Both the position numbers and the translations under genes were made by a program. Below are positions 23,286 to 34,085 of a DNA stretch of 64,000 bases, piece after piece. The DNA is from Chaetoderma sp. LZ-2023a. Taxonomy: Eukaryota > Mollusca > Caudofoveata > Chaetodermatida > Chaetodermatidae. The stretch spans positions 141,415,278-141,479,277 of the forward strand of contig CM067359.1 of NCBI GenBank assembly GCA_034401795.1, read 5' to 3'. The notes beneath the pieces were generated by a model, which saw only the letters and a list, made by a program, of their open reading frames with translations, searched no databases and was not told where the DNA came from. The first letter of the stretch is position 1. Each line of letters starts with the position of its first letter.

Positions 23286-25556
23286 ATGGGACTGGGTAGT
23301 AATATTGTAAACCTAACCGGCTCTGCATTAGGTGAAGCAGAACAGTCACTGCTTAACTTTGGCTTGACATTTGTCCCAACACCAAAACCTAAAACAGGTT
23401 TGGATGCTGATTTAGATAATGGCTTTACTGAAACTGCTGAATTTGGTCACCATGTGAAATTGGCAGATTTTTTTCGAAACTCCAATAGTAATATTCCACC
23501 ATTCATTGAAAAAACCGGCTGGGCTCCAAACTTAAAATGTGTTGACCCAGCAATCGGTGAAAGTATAAAACTTTACTCTGAACGTATTGAAAATACTACA
23601 TTTCCAAACGATCAGCAAAATTTATCCTATGAGCAACGCCAGGCCATATTAGGTTTATCTAGAAAAAGTGAAATTGTCATCAAACCTGCGGATAAAGGGT
23701 CGGCTACTGTAATAATGGATAAAGACAACTACATCAAAGAAGCGCATAGACAGCTTAGTAATCCGAAGCATTACCGAAAACTAAATGAACCACTTTGGCA
23801 AAATAACTGTAGCAAATTCAACGAAATTCTCCAAAAAATGGTTGATAGCAAGAAGATAACTGAAAAGCAATTTAAATACCTGTGCGCAAAAGATGATTCG
23901 AAACCACGTACATTTTATCTTCTTCCTAAAATCCATAAGTCTGTTGACTCATGGACCGACCCAATGACACCACCAGGGCGACCCATTATTTCAGATTGTG
24001 GTTCGGAATCATATAGGATTAGTGAATTTATCGACTACCATCTTCAGCCAATTGCAAATAGACATTTTAGCTATCTGAAAAACACTGAAGACTTCCTAGC
24101 CCAGGTCTCTAAGATCTCGGTCCCTCCAAATTCATTCTTAATTACAATGGACGTCGATGCTATGTACACAAACATTGACATCGAAAAGGGTCTAAATTCA
24201 ATTCGTAGAGCGTTTGCCGACTATCCTGACACAAACAGGCCCGACAGAGAAGTAATAGCTCTATTAGAGCTTAGTCTGAAGGGCAATGACTTTGAATTTG
24301 CTGGTGAAATTTTCCAACAAATTTGTGGCTGTGCAATGGGTAAGCGTTTCAGCCCAGGTTTCGCTAACCTTTACATGGCAGAGTGGGAAAAGGAAGCACT
24401 CGAAAACTGTCCAAATCAGCCGCTCATTTACCGCAGGTACCTCGATGATATTTTTATGATCTGGCAACATAGTAAGGAAGCATTTACCGAATTTCTGGCC
24501 ATTCTGAATAATCATGATCCGAATATCAAGCTAAAAGCTCAAATTGATGAGCTGTCCGTAGATTTCCTGGATGTAACTTTATACAAAGGTATAAAGTATG
24601 AAACAACTGGTTACCTAGACTACAAAGTTTATTTTAAGCCAACCGACTCGCATCAACTACTGCACAAGAAATCATTCCATCCACCGCATACTTTCAAGGG
24701 ACTTGTAAAATCACAAATAATCCGTTTTCATAGAAATTCGAGTGATAAGAAAAACTTTGAATCATCATGTTCGACCTTATTCAAAGCCCTCAAACCGAGA
24801 GGGTACTCTTCTCGGTTCCTGCGTAAAATAAAGTCTGAAACTTTGCATAATTTGGAAATCATTCCGGATAATGCCAGAAATTCTCGGCCTACCAAAATTT
24901 GTCATAATCGTCCGATTATTGGTGATGGAGAATCTCGGAAATGTGAAAAGAAAAGGTGTAAATTGGATAAATTTCTTCCCTCCCAGAGTACATTCATGAG
25001 CTTTCAAAACAAAAGCAAATTTCAAATTCAGTCGAAATTAGATTGCGATTCTGAAAATGTCATTTACTTAATTTCATGCAAATTGTGTCAAAAGCAGTAT
25101 GTTGGCGAAACGAAAAATCGACTAAGATGCCGAGCAACTAGACACCTTTCAGATATTAGACTAGAGGAAGACACACATGTGGCTGAACATTTTAATCTTC
25201 CTGATCATTTAGTCACTCGTGACTTTGAAATTATGCCTATCGAACAGCTACCTCTTTCAGACACAATAGAGGAAACTGATAGACAAAGAAAACTGAGAGA
25301 ATCATTTTGGATTAAAGAACTCCAAACACAATGGCCAAGGGGCATAAATTCGGACCCAGGCCTCTCTGATCAACGTGAGATTATCCCATTTACTCTCACA
25401 TACAATCGGAAAAATGTTGAAATTGCGAAAATCCTAAAGGATGAGTATCACAAATTACAGGACAATTTAAAACAACCATTCAACAAGCGTCCGGTTATTG
25501 CATTTAAGAAAAATCCTAATCTACGCGACATCTTGGTAAAAGCGAAACTCAAATAA
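23286..25556 (+). CDS. PLE ORF2: reverse transcriptase with GIY-YIG endonuclease
   Basis: 756 residues, ATG start 29 bp after the ORF1 stop. The N-terminal part (NLTGSALGEAEQSLLNFGL and VPTPK near 9-34, then VIKPADKGSATVIMD near 131-145) is typical of Penelope-like RTs. RT palm motifs: TMDVDAMYTNI (Asp289, Asp291) and YLDDIF (385-390). Other PLE landmarks are LLPKIHK (212-218) and GRPIIS (231-236). C-terminal endonuclease: cysteines CEKKRC (553-558) and CKLC (598-601), NVIYLISC...QYVGET (591-609, the GIY-YIG pair), Arg in NRLRCRATRH, HVAEHF (631-636), and Glu in RESFWI (672). The canonical role is target-primed reverse transcription after GIY-YIG nicking. Length and domain order are normal. 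It looks intact. Confidence 0.93.
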   Translation: MGLGSNIVNLTGSALGEAEQSLLNFGLTFVPTPKPKTGLDADLDNGFTETAEFGHHVKLADFFRNSNSNIPPFIEKTGWAPNLKCVDPAIGESIKLYSERIENTTFPNDQQNLSYEQRQAILGLSRKSEIVIKPADKGSATVIMDKDNYIKEAHRQLSNPKHYRKLNEPLWQNNCSKFNEILQKMVDSKKITEKQFKYLCAKDDSKPRTFYLLPKIHKSVDSWTDPMTPPGRPIISDCGSESYRISEFIDYHLQPIANRHFSYLKNTEDFLAQVSKISVPPNSFLITMDVDAMYTNIDIEKGLNSIRRAFADYPDTNRPDREVIALLELSLKGNDFEFAGEIFQQICGCAMGKRFSPGFANLYMAEWEKEALENCPNQPLIYRRYLDDIFMIWQHSKEAFTEFLAILNNHDPNIKLKAQIDELSVDFLDVTLYKGIKYETTGYLDYKVYFKPTDSHQLLHKKSFHPPHTFKGLVKSQIIRFHRNSSDKKNFESSCSTLFKALKPRGYSSRFLRKIKSETLHNLEIIPDNARNSRPTKICHNRPIIGDGESRKCEKKRCKLDKFLPSQSTFMSFQNKSKFQIQSKLDCDSENVIYLISCKLCQKQYVGETKNRLRCRATRHLSDIRLEEDTHVAEHFNLPDHLVTRDFEIMPIEQLPLSDTIEETDRQRKLRESFWIKELQTQWPRGINSDPGLSDQREIIPFTLTYNRKNVEIAKILKDEYHKLQDNLKQPFNKRPVIAFKKNPNLRDILVKAKLK

Positions 25557-25704
25557 GTGTTCAAAACATCAATCAATGAGTTATCATTGTATACTAATCA
25601 GGCCATATGGCATCTCTTAAACAAAATTGACAATCTCAGGTGATAAAATAAGCAAAAATATTTTCTCAATTTTGAAAATTCTGAGCCGGTGCGTTTACAA
25701 TATT
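25557..25704 (+). other. PLE 3' untranslated region
   Basis: AT-rich, no ORF. It ends in a TACATACATACATACATAG microrepeat that directly precedes transposase copy 2. The same ATAC run precedes copies 3 and 4, but there it is joined to the SINE tail. Confidence 0.5.
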
Positions 25705-26425
25705 ACATACATACATACATAGGCAGATATGTGCTATTATATGTTTTATATTATTTTATATTTCAGACTACCTTTCCTCCTGAAATCGAGAGCAATCTTG
25801 TCGAGTAAATCATAAAGCTTGAATCAATGATGTTTGGTTTAAGAAGTTCTGATATCCGAAATCTCGCTTAACAGTTAGCTGATCAGAATGGGTTACCGAG
25901 TCAGTTTAATCACATGAAACAAAAATCTGGAAAGGACTGGTTTTACCATTTCATGGCCCGTCATCCCGAATTATCACTCAGGCAACCGGAAGCAACATCG
26001 GCGGCTAGGGCCATTGCATTCAATGAACATAATGTTAATAAATTCTTTGATTTGCTTGAAGGATTAATGGACAGATACAAGTTTCCTCCAAACAATATTT
26101 ACAATGTAGACGAAACAGGCATTACAACAGTCCAAGGCAAGCCTTCAAAGGTAGTTGCTCAGCGAGGTAGGCGACAGATCGGTAGCTTAACATCAGCCGA
26201 ACGTGGACAGCTAGTCACTGTTGAGACCTGTATGAGTGTTATGGGATCATTCATTCCACCACTATTCATTTTCCCGCGCGTTCGAATGAAGATGGAGCTA
26301 ATGAATGGTGCACCTCCAGGTTCAATCTATGCCTGTCACAAAAGCGGGTGGATGCAACAGACGTTATTTTTCACCTGGTTCGAACATTTTATTAGATCTT
26401 CAGGGGCCTCGCCAAACAATCCGGT
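25705..26425 (+). pseudogene. Truncated pogo/jerky-type transposase, copy 2
   Basis: Begins with GGCAGATATGTGCTATTAT intron-like sequence and a TTTCAG acceptor, then exon sequence matching residues ~13-232 of the copy at 28585. It has a stop at 25806-25808 and another at 25868-25870 (CTTAACAG where the best copy has CTTATCAG), which it shares with copy 3. The sequence breaks at AACAATCCGGT (ends 26425) and continues as satellite. D1 (NVDETG) is present; D2 and D3 are absent. The 196-codon frame 25914-26504 is the surviving part plus a satellite-encoded tail. Confidence 0.85.
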
Positions 26426-27290
26426 CCAGTGGAAAGATGCCTGGTTGCTGATGCTATGCGGAGTTGCAGAATGGCGGTTCGATCCCCCGACCGGGAGATG
26501 GTGATCAACAAATTAAACTAACGGGTGCAGCACTGTCGGCTAAGTTAGCACATGGAAATTGAAGCCGCACGTTGCCAGTGCGTCAATAAAATAAAAATAC
26601 ATATACTGCCAGAGCCGTGCTGGAGTCAGAGTACAATAGGCGTAAAAGCCTAGGATTGATTGTGACAGATGCATCCACAGATAGTCCCATATGAATCGTC
26701 AGTGTGTCAGTATATCAGACATGTGAAAGCTGGTCGGCCAAGCCTTGACTACCTAGTCTTGGTGCGGTGGTCCAGTGGAAAGATACCTGGTTGCTGATGC
26801 TATGCGGAGTTGCAGAATGGCGGTGCGATCCCCCGACCGGGAGATGGAGATCAACAAATTAAACTAACGGGTGCATCACTGTCGGCTAAGTTAGCACATG
26901 GAAATTGAAGCCGCACGTTGCCAGTGCGTCAATAAAATAAAAATACATATACTGCCAGAGCCGTGCTGGAGTCAGAGTACAATAGGCGTAAAAGCCTAGG
27001 ATTGATTGTGACAGATGCATCCACAGATAGTCCCATATGAATCGTCAGTGTGTCAGTATATCAGACATGTGAAAGCTGGTCGGCCAAGCGTTGACTACCT
27101 AGTCTTGGTGCGGTGGTCCAGTGGAAAGATGCCTGGTTGCTGATGCTATGCGGAGTTGCAGAATGGCGGTTCGATCCCCCGACCGGGAGATGGAGATCAA
27201 CAAATTAAACTAACGGGTGCATCACTGTCGGCTAAGTTAGCACATGGAAATTGAAGCCGCACGTTGCCAGTGCGTCAATAAAATAAAAAT
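26423..27290 (+). repeat. Satellite block, ~2.5 units, between transposase copies 2 and 3
   Basis: Units begin at 26423 (fused), 26762 and 27108. The last is cut after AATAAAATAAAAATACATACATAG, where the SINE-like body ends in an ATAC run and passes into transposase flanking DNA. The order (GCAGCAC unit, then GTGCGATCC unit) is the same as at the start of the main array after copy 1. Confidence 0.85.
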
Positions 27291-28003
27291 ACATACATAG
27301 GCAGATATGTGCTATTATATGTTTTATATTATTTTGTATTTCAGACTACCTTTCCTCCTGAAATCGAGAGCAATCTTGTCGAGTACATCATAAAGCTTGA
27401 ATCAATGATGTTTGATTTAAGAAGTTCTGATATCCGAAATCTCGCTTAACAGTTAGCTGATCAGAATGGGTTACCGAGTCAGTTTAATCACATGAAACAA
27501 AAATCTGGAAAGGACTGGTTTTACCATTTCATGGCCCGTCATCCCGCATTATCACTCAGGCAACCGGAAGCAACATCGGCGGCTAGGGCCATTGCATTCA
27601 ATGAACATAATGTTAATAAATTCTTTGATTTGCTTGAAGGATTAATGGACAGATACAAGTTTCCTCCAAACAATATTTACAATGTAGACGAAACAGGCAT
27701 TACAACAGTCCAAGGCAAGCCTTCAAAGGTAGTTGCTCAGCGAGGTAGGCGACAGATCGGTAGCTTAACATCAGCCGAACGTGGACAGCTAGTCACTGTT
27801 GAGACCTGTATGAGTGTTATGGGATCATTCATTCCACCACTATTCATTTTCCCGCGCGTTCGAATGAAGATGGAGCTAATGAATGGTGCACCTCCAGGTT
27901 CAATCTATGCCTGTCACAAAAGCGGGTGGATGCAACAGACGTTATTTTTCACCTGGTTCGAACATTTTATTAGATCTTCAGGGGCCTCGCCAAACAATCC
28001 GGT
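27291..28003 (+). pseudogene. Truncated pogo/jerky-type transposase, copy 3
   Basis: Same span and same 3' breakpoint as copies 1 and 2. It shares the TAA near the exon start (CTTAACAG) with copy 2 but lacks copy 2's other stop (GAGTACATC here). It has a unique Glu-to-Ala change (RHPALSLRQ). Followed in frame by the satellite tail; open frame 27492-28082. Confidence 0.85.
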
Positions 28004-28540
28004 CCAGTGGAAAGATGCCTGGTTGCTGATGCTATGCGGAGTTGCAGAATGGCGGTTCGATCGCCCGACCGGGAGATGGTGATCAACAAATTAAACTAAC
28101 GGGTGCAGCACTGTCGGCTAAGTTAGCACATGGAAATTGAAGCCGCACGTTGCCAGTGCGTCAATAAAATAAAAAGACATATACTGCCAGAGCCGTGCTG
28201 GAGTCAGAGTACAATAGGCGTAAAAGCCTAGGATTGATTGTGACAGATGCATCCACAGATAGTCCCATATGAATCGTCAGTGTGTCAGTATATGAGACAT
28301 GTGAAAGCTGGTCGGCCAATCCTTGACTTTATAGTCTTGGTGCGGTGGTCCAGTGGAAAGATGCCTGGTTGCTGATGCTATGCAGAGTTGCAGAATGACG
28401 GTTCGATCCCCCGACCGGGAGATGGTGATCAACAAATTAAACTAACGGGTGCATCACTGTCGGCTAAGTTAGCACATGGAAATTGAAGCCGCACGTTGCC
28501 AGTGCGTCAATAAAATAAAAATACATACATACATACATAG
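28001..28540 (+). repeat. Satellite block, ~1.5 units, between transposase copies 3 and 4
   Basis: Fused unit from 28001, second unit from 28338, then the SINE-like tail and an ATAC run (about 28520-28538) leading into the flank of the longest transposase copy. The junction reads 'gactttatag', a one-off variant of the 'gactttt' junction type. Confidence 0.85.
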
Positions 28541-28584
28541 GCAGATATGTGCTATTATATGTTTTATATTATTTTGTATTTCAG

Positions 28585-30381
28585 ACTACCTTTCCTCCTG
28601 AAATCGAGAGCAATCTTGTCGAGTACATCATAAAGCTTGAATCAATGATGTTTGGTTTAACAAGTTCTGATATCCGAAATCTCGCTTATCAGTTGGCTGA
28701 TCAGAATGGGTTACCGAGTCAGTTTAATCACATGAAACAAAAATCTGGAAAGGACTGGTTTTACCATTTCATGGCCCGTCATCCCGAATTATCACTCAGG
28801 CAACCGGAAGCAACATCGGCGGCTAGGGCCATTGCATTCAATGAACATAATGTTAATAAATTCTTTGATTTGCTTGAAGGATTAATGGACAGATACAAGT
28901 TTCCTCCAAACAATATTTACAATGTAGACGAAACAGGCATTACAACAGTCCAAGGCAAGCCTTCAAAGGTAGTTGCTCAGCGAGGTAGGCGACAGATCGG
29001 GAGCTTAACATCAGCCGAACGTGGACAGCTAGTCACTGTTGAGACCTGTATGAGTGTTATGGGATCATTCATTCCACCACTCTTCATTTTCCCGCGCGTT
29101 CGAATGAAGATGGAGCTAATGAATGGTGCACCTCCAGGTTCAATCTATGCCTGTCACAAAAGCGGGTGGATGCAACAGACGTTATTTTTCACTTGGTTCG
29201 AACATTTTATTAGATCTTCAGGGGCCTCGCCAAACAATCCGGTTCTTTTGATCTTAGATGGACATGCAACCCATACCAAAAATGTGCAGGTTATTGACCT
29301 AGCCAGGGATAATGGTGTCACAATGCTTTGCTTGCCACCACACTGTTCGCATAAAATGCAGCCATTAGACATCAGCTTTATGAAGCCCCTGTCAACGTAT
29401 TATGACCAGGAACTGGAGAAATGGTTGAGAAATCACCCTGGCCGCGTGGTCACAACATTTCAAGTTGCGGAGCTTTTCGGAACTGCCTACTTGAAGTCAG
29501 CAACAGCATTGACGGCATCAAATGGTTTCAGAAAGACAGGCATATATCCAGTCAATAGGGATATCTTTCAGGCTCACGAATTTGCTGCTGCTGCACCAAC
29601 TGACATTCCTGTTCCCGATGAAGACCACGCTGAAGCTCCAGTCGTCCACGTTGCTTCAGCTACTCGCCCTGACGTTGAGATTGCTCAGTCAACACTAGTG
29701 GTTAGCTCACCTCACGCTCAATCCACTTTAGGGGAACCTTCAACGTCTGTTACACCGCCAGAATTATCTACACTTGTGGCAATTGCCGGAGTGGAAGCCT
29801 CAACGTCTATCACATCACATGATCATGCGCCTGTTGCAATGAAAGACGTTGAAGCTTCAACTTTTTTAGCGCCACAAGAGAGTTCTTTAGCACAACAGCT
29901 TTTACCAATTGCAACTGTGACGGACGATGAAGGTTCAACATCTCTCCTTAGTTCTACAATCACACCATTAACCAGGGTAGACCTGCCAATTTTATCTGAC
30001 CCCACAGAACAGTCGATGCAGGTTACATCAATAATCGAACCCGAACCTCCAACCTCAACAGATGAACTGCCACTTGTGGTGATCATTGAATCAGAGGATC
30101 AGACTTCATTGGATGACATTCTTCAATCGCTGGAAGTTGCACTGTTAACAGAGTCAGATCATTCAACGCCAGCTGATACCACACTGCAATCTTCGACAGA
30201 ACAACAGGTCATAATACAGCAAACAGATGCCTCAGCTTCAGTACAATACACATCACCGTTTACTATATCTCCCCCACCAAAAGTCAATGCAAACTATACT
30301 CGAAAGCCAAATGCTCAACGTGGATCAACCATTATACTAACAAGCAGTCCGTACAAAGCAAAACTTGGAAGCGAAAACTAA
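28585..30381 (+). CDS. pogo/jerky-type DDD transposase, longest copy
   Basis: Open from 28549, but TATTTCAG at 28577-28584 looks like a 3' splice site, so the coding exon probably starts at 28585 (TTFPPEIESNLVEYI). Residue numbers count from 28549. Residues ~13-95 resemble the CENP-B/Tc5-type DNA-binding half ([27 protein letters not shown]). The DDE_1 catalytic core has NVDETG (D127), LILDGHATH (D237) and QPLDISF (D274), with 36 residues between the last two. NGFRKTGIYPVN follows. Residues ~355-600 are Ser/Thr/Pro-rich acidic low complexity. The first DNA-binding exon is not found; that position is occupied by satellite. It ends at a stop in 30379-30381, caused by what looks like a one-base shift, with the C-terminal finger in the next frame. 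Likely cut-and-paste transposase, probably inactive as read. Confidence 0.85.
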   Translation, partial: TTFPPEIESNLVEYIIKLESMMFGLTSSDIRNLAYQLADQNGLPSQFNHMKQKSGKDWFYHFMARHPELSLRQPEATSAARAIAFNEHNVNKFFDLLEGLMDRYKFPPNNIYNVDETGITTVQGKPSKVVAQRGRRQIGSLTSAERGQLVTVETCMSVMGSFIPPLFIFPRVRMKMELMNGAPPGSIYACHKSGWMQQTLFFTWFEHFIRSSGASPNNPVLLILDGHATHTKNVQVIDLARDNGVTMLCLPPHCSHKMQPLDISFMKPLSTYYDQELEKWLRNHPGRVVTTFQVAELFGTAYLKSATALTASNGFRKTGIYPVNRDIFQAHEFAAAAPTDIPVPDEDHAEAPVVHVASATRPDVEIAQSTLVVSSPHAQSTLGEPSTSVTPPELSTLVAIAGVEASTSITSHDHAPVAMKDVEASTFLAPQESSLAQQLLPIATVTDDEGSTSLLSSTITPLTRVDLPILSDPTEQSMQVTSIIEPEPPTSTDELPLVVIIESEDQTSLDDILQSLEVALLTESDHSTPADTTLQSSTEQQVIIQQTDASASVQYTSPFTISPPPKVNANYTRKPNAQRGSTIILTSSPYKAKLGSEN

Positions 30382-30733
30382 CCCTGTGCGAAAGCGAAAA
30401 TTGCCAGCAAACAGCACTGCCAATAGCTCTGCCAAAACATGCAAACAGAACAGTTCCATTGTTAGGCCTACAGCTACAGTAAAGAATCCCGGGAAGAGAA
30501 ATGCAGTTAAGAAGAATAAGGGCAAGCAACCAAAAACAAAAAATTGCAATAGGTCTACGGATAATTCGGATGAGGGAGCAGATGCAGATGCGGCATGTAT
30601 TTACTGTCAAGAACTTTGGAGCAATAGTCGAGAAGGCATGATACAATGCACTGTCTGCCTAAAATGGGCATGCTTGTCATGTTCCGGCGTTGATGACTCT
30701 GATGACACGTTTACATGTGACATTTGCTGTTGA
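30362..30733 (+). pseudogene. C-terminal basic/Cys-finger part of the transposase, out of frame
   Basis: Continues in the next forward frame: Lys/Arg-rich (VRKRKLPANS, GKQPKTKNCNR), then acidic (DNSDEGADADA), then CIYCQELW, MIQCTVCLKWACLSCSG and FTCDICC. This C-x2-C/C-x2-C/C-x2-C/C-x2-C pattern with a tryptophan is a PHD-like finger seen at the C-terminus of related jerky/pogo-like transposases (family knowledge from memory). The shift lies near 30365. It could be an indel or a sequencing error. Confidence 0.7.
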
Positions 30734-30837
30734 ATGACATGGAACAGTTGTATATGATACTCTCTTATGAAATGTTCATGTTGATTTGGTCAATTACAAG
30801 TTGATTTATTAGTTTTAGCATATGCTTAAAATATTGG

Positions 30838-30921
30838 GTGGATGGGGCAATATGGACCAGGGGGCCATTTTGCCCCAAAAACGTTGGGCCATTTTGCCCC
30901 ATAAGTGGGGCAAAATGGTTT
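30838..30921. repeat. GGGGCAAAATGG-type repeats in the transposon 3' flank
   Basis: GGCCATTTTGCCCC occurs twice and TGGGGCAAAATGG once, inverted, within about 80 bp. These subterminal inverted motifs resemble 'GGGGCAAAATGG' termini I associate with this transposon class. Possible transposase-binding subterminal repeats (inference). Confidence 0.5.
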
Positions 30922-31078
30922 TATTCCAATAAAATTTCAATGTTCATTTACGGATTTACTGTTTGACTGAGTAATTAATCACAGTAGAATATTAAAGAAT
31001 GAATGCGTATGTACCAAAATATAAATGTTACTTAATTATTGACCCATTTGCTAGGCTATAGCATGATCACAAAGTTAG

Positions 31079-31106
31079 GGGTCCGTTATGCCCCACCTTC
31101 CCCTAT
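31079..31106 (-). repeat. Candidate right terminal repeat of the transposon
   Basis: Read on the minus strand this starts TAGGGGAAGGTGGGGCATAA, echoing the GGGGCAAAATGG subterminal motifs. It would place the transposon's right end near 31106, next to TA. The matching left end cannot be found because the left flank has been replaced by satellite. Confidence 0.4.
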
Positions 31107-32265
31107 TACTTTTATACCCACTTTTTGTAAGGACGACCAGGTATGGCTCCCCCCACCCACACCACCACGACCACCAACATAAGCTTTCACAGCTTGGCGA
31201 GAGCAGTATTGAATTAATATTGGCTAGAATAATATAGGCTTGCATAAGATCATTCATAGATCAACGCTCAAAATCATACAACTTCAACTTAATCCGTAAC
31301 ACTTGGACAAGAAATAGCATGCGTCGTCGGATTGTTTTCCCTAGGCGATGGAATTGAATTATATACAAATTGATTATATACAAATATATTTAGGATTTTC
31401 AATAGACCAACTGGATGGGGTGGAGTCGTAATCATTGACTTACCCGTGTAACAATCATCAATGGATAACACCTAGAACAATTGGTACTCATAGATCACGT
31501 ATGGCCTATGCACACATATAGTGTAGGTGCACGTGTGTGTAATTAGTGGTTTTGACCATCACAGTAGTGGCCTTAACTGCAATAATAGAGTGAGGTGGAG
31601 TCGCAGCTGTTGAATTGTTGTCTTAGCCATTGACGAATCAGTCCCGGCTTGTATTTTATTTTGCCTACCTGTCTATTAAGGCCGGCATATTATTGGGAAT
31701 TTTTCATATTAATAACATGATTACCTATACAATATTTGAAATAGGTAATCCATCTAGAAACCAAAGCTTATTAGGCGATGGACATATACCCTCAAACATG
31801 CTCGGTTGCGCCCGTTTTTTTTTACGGTTGCGCCTGGTCTTGCCTGGTTTTGACATAACGTACTTCCGCTGAATCTATAGCTATATGTCAGGGACTAGCT
31901 GTGATAACCACGATAGACAAGCCAACAAAACACGTATCCTTACCCATTGTAAGATTTCAAAGTGCATGGGAGAGATGTGGTAACCATGTCAGTCGTTACA
32001 CAAATAACCTAGCCAAAGTGTGTACTTATTGTAAAAAAAACCCTGATGGGTGGGGTGCCACCTATTTCGATCACAGAATTGTGATTGAGGAGTATTCAGC
32101 CCCTACATGTACATGGGGCTAGAAAGTCATAGATAGCCTTAGGGACACTGTTCAATCCCTCAGTAAACCTTTCATAGCTGAGTACAATCTGGTGCCCTCA
32201 AGATGTCATGTTTGCCATACCAATCTTTGCCCGTCTGTTGCAGGATAAAAATTACTGCTAATTCT
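31107..32265. other. Non-genic stretch
   Basis: No gene or repeat family recognised. The short frames lack similarity to anything I know. A GGGGTGGAGTCG / GAGGTGGAGTCG phrase occurs twice (about 31420 and 31590). Confidence 0.4.
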
Positions 32266-34085
32266 TCTTCATCATCATCATCATCATCATTAGTGACGGA
32301 CATAAGTCAGATATGACTTGTGTGTCCCAGGCGTAGGTTTGATAATATTAGTCGTGGTTAAATAAAATGTCTTTATAATGTACGTCTAGCTTTGATTTAA
32401 ATTGGTCTAAGTTGATGGCAAGTGCAACGTGATCAGGTAAAGAGTTCCAGTAAGGAATAACTCTTTGTGAAAAACAGTTTTTCCTGAGATTTTTCTTGCA
32501 GAAATTTGTTTGAATTTTGAGATTATGTCCATGCGTGGTCATGGTTGCAGTGGATGTTTCCTTAAAGAATTGACCTGCATCTAAGTTATATTTCATGTGT
32601 AAAATTTTGTAAGTTTCGATTAAATCCCCTCTAAATCGTCTGTATTTGAGTGACATTAGGTTGAGTAATTTCAATCCATCCATGTAAGGTAGATGCTTAA
32701 GGTTTGGAACTAATTTTGTTGATCTACGTTGTATTATTTCGATGGCTCTTAACTGTCTTAATAGGTATGTTGACCACACTGAATTTCCATATTCCAATAT
32801 TGGCCCTACTAACGTTTTGTAAAGTAAAATGAATGTATTCTGATCCAGATGTGAAAGGTTCGTTTAATGACAGCTAGTATACTATTTGCCTTGGATACAG
32901 TTTTGTTGATATGTTCGTCAAAGGATAATTTGTTATCGATCCAAATTCCAAGGCCCTTTTCTTCGAGAGCAAAAACAATCTTGTAAAATCCATCAGTATC
33001 AGATGTGTAGTATTGGAACTGAGGGTTGTTTGCGCCAAAGTGAATTACTTTAGTTTTTTCAGAGTTGAATGGTAATTGCCAAGTATGAGACCATTCACAA
33101 ACCTTATTGATGTGTAGTTGAATATTTGTGGTAACGGGATTACCTAAGATTTTTGTATCATCTGCAAAAATCTTGCAAGCACAATCAATTTGAATCAGGT
33201 GGATCGTTGATGAAAATTATGAATAGAATTGGACCTAAGATGCTTCCCTGTGGTACCCCGCTAGTAACCTTGATCCATTCAGATGTTACTTTGTTTATTT
33301 TTACGCGCTGTTTTCTATCTGTGAGGAAGTTTTGTATCCATTTGTGTATGTTGCCCACTATACCATATGCCTTCAGTTTTGTTAGAAATCTCCCATGGGA
33401 TACAGTATCGAATGTTTTTTTGAAATCAAGATATATGGTATCCACTGGTTCGTTTTTCTCGAGACTGGCTGCACTGTTTCAATGAATTCAAGCATTTGTG
33501 TTTTACACGATCTATTGGATCTAAAACCATGTTAGCAGTTGGTTATAAGATTATTTGTTTCCATGTGTTCCATAATTTTGTCCCTGATAGAAGATTCGAA
33601 AATTTTACAAGTGATTGGTTAAGACTGATAGGTCTGTAATTTTCAACATCAGTTTTAGACCCTTACTTATGAATAGCTGTCACATTTGCAGTTCTGAAAA
33701 CTTCAGGCAATTCGCCTTCACCTAGTGATTTGTTAATTAGTATGTGTAAAGATTGGGCATTTTCGGTAGCCGTTTCCAGTAATATTCTGGATGGGATTTG
33801 GTCAGGGCCGCAACTTTTGTTAGGATTTAATGCTCTTAAGTTCTCCTTTATTTCGTTTTTATTAATGTTAAAATTGCCTAATTTTGTGATTGTATTGACC
33901 TCGGTCATTTCTGGTATGCCCTCTATATTTTCATCAGTAAACACACTACAAAAGTAATTATTTAATAGATCGGCTTTAGCTTGGTCATTTGTTTCCAGTT
34001 TACTATTATTTTTTTAACTTGCCACTTGCTCATTTAGTGAATTTTTGCTTTTTAATACTTCCAGAAGGCTTTTGGGTTACTTAGG
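32266..34085 (-). pseudogene. 5'-truncated LINE, copy A (CR1/jockey-like)
   Basis: Minus-strand order: AFWKYLKSKN-like start near 34070, FTDENIEGIPEM, LNPNKSCGPDQIPSRIL (33663-33944), [17 protein letters not shown] and [17 protein letters not shown] (RT fingers/palm, 33185-33445), then a damaged stretch around 33000, then MEYGNSVWSTYLLRQLR to FKSKLDVHYKDILF (thumb/C-terminus, 32348-32797). It ends in an (ATG)n tail (the CAT run at 32270-32290 on the + strand), as non-LTR elements do. Frameshifts break it; no full ORF. Confidence 0.85.

Larger units (their letters stand above)
22092..25700 (+). mobile_element. Penelope-like element (PLE), two-ORF, 5' end fused to satellite
   Basis: Contains an SGNH-type ORF1 (22099-23256) and an RT plus GIY-YIG ORF2 (23286-25556), both uninterrupted, 29 bp apart. 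The 5' side is continuous with the last satellite monomer. The 3' UTR runs to about 25700, followed by an ATAC tetranucleotide run and then a transposase fragment. No flanking duplication is recognisable. Intact frames suggest a young copy. Confidence 0.85.

Noticed and set aside
25914..28082. Two 196-codon frames as functional short transposases
   Set aside because: Both lack D2 and D3, have stops near the exon start and end in a tail translated from the satellite's tRNA-like head.
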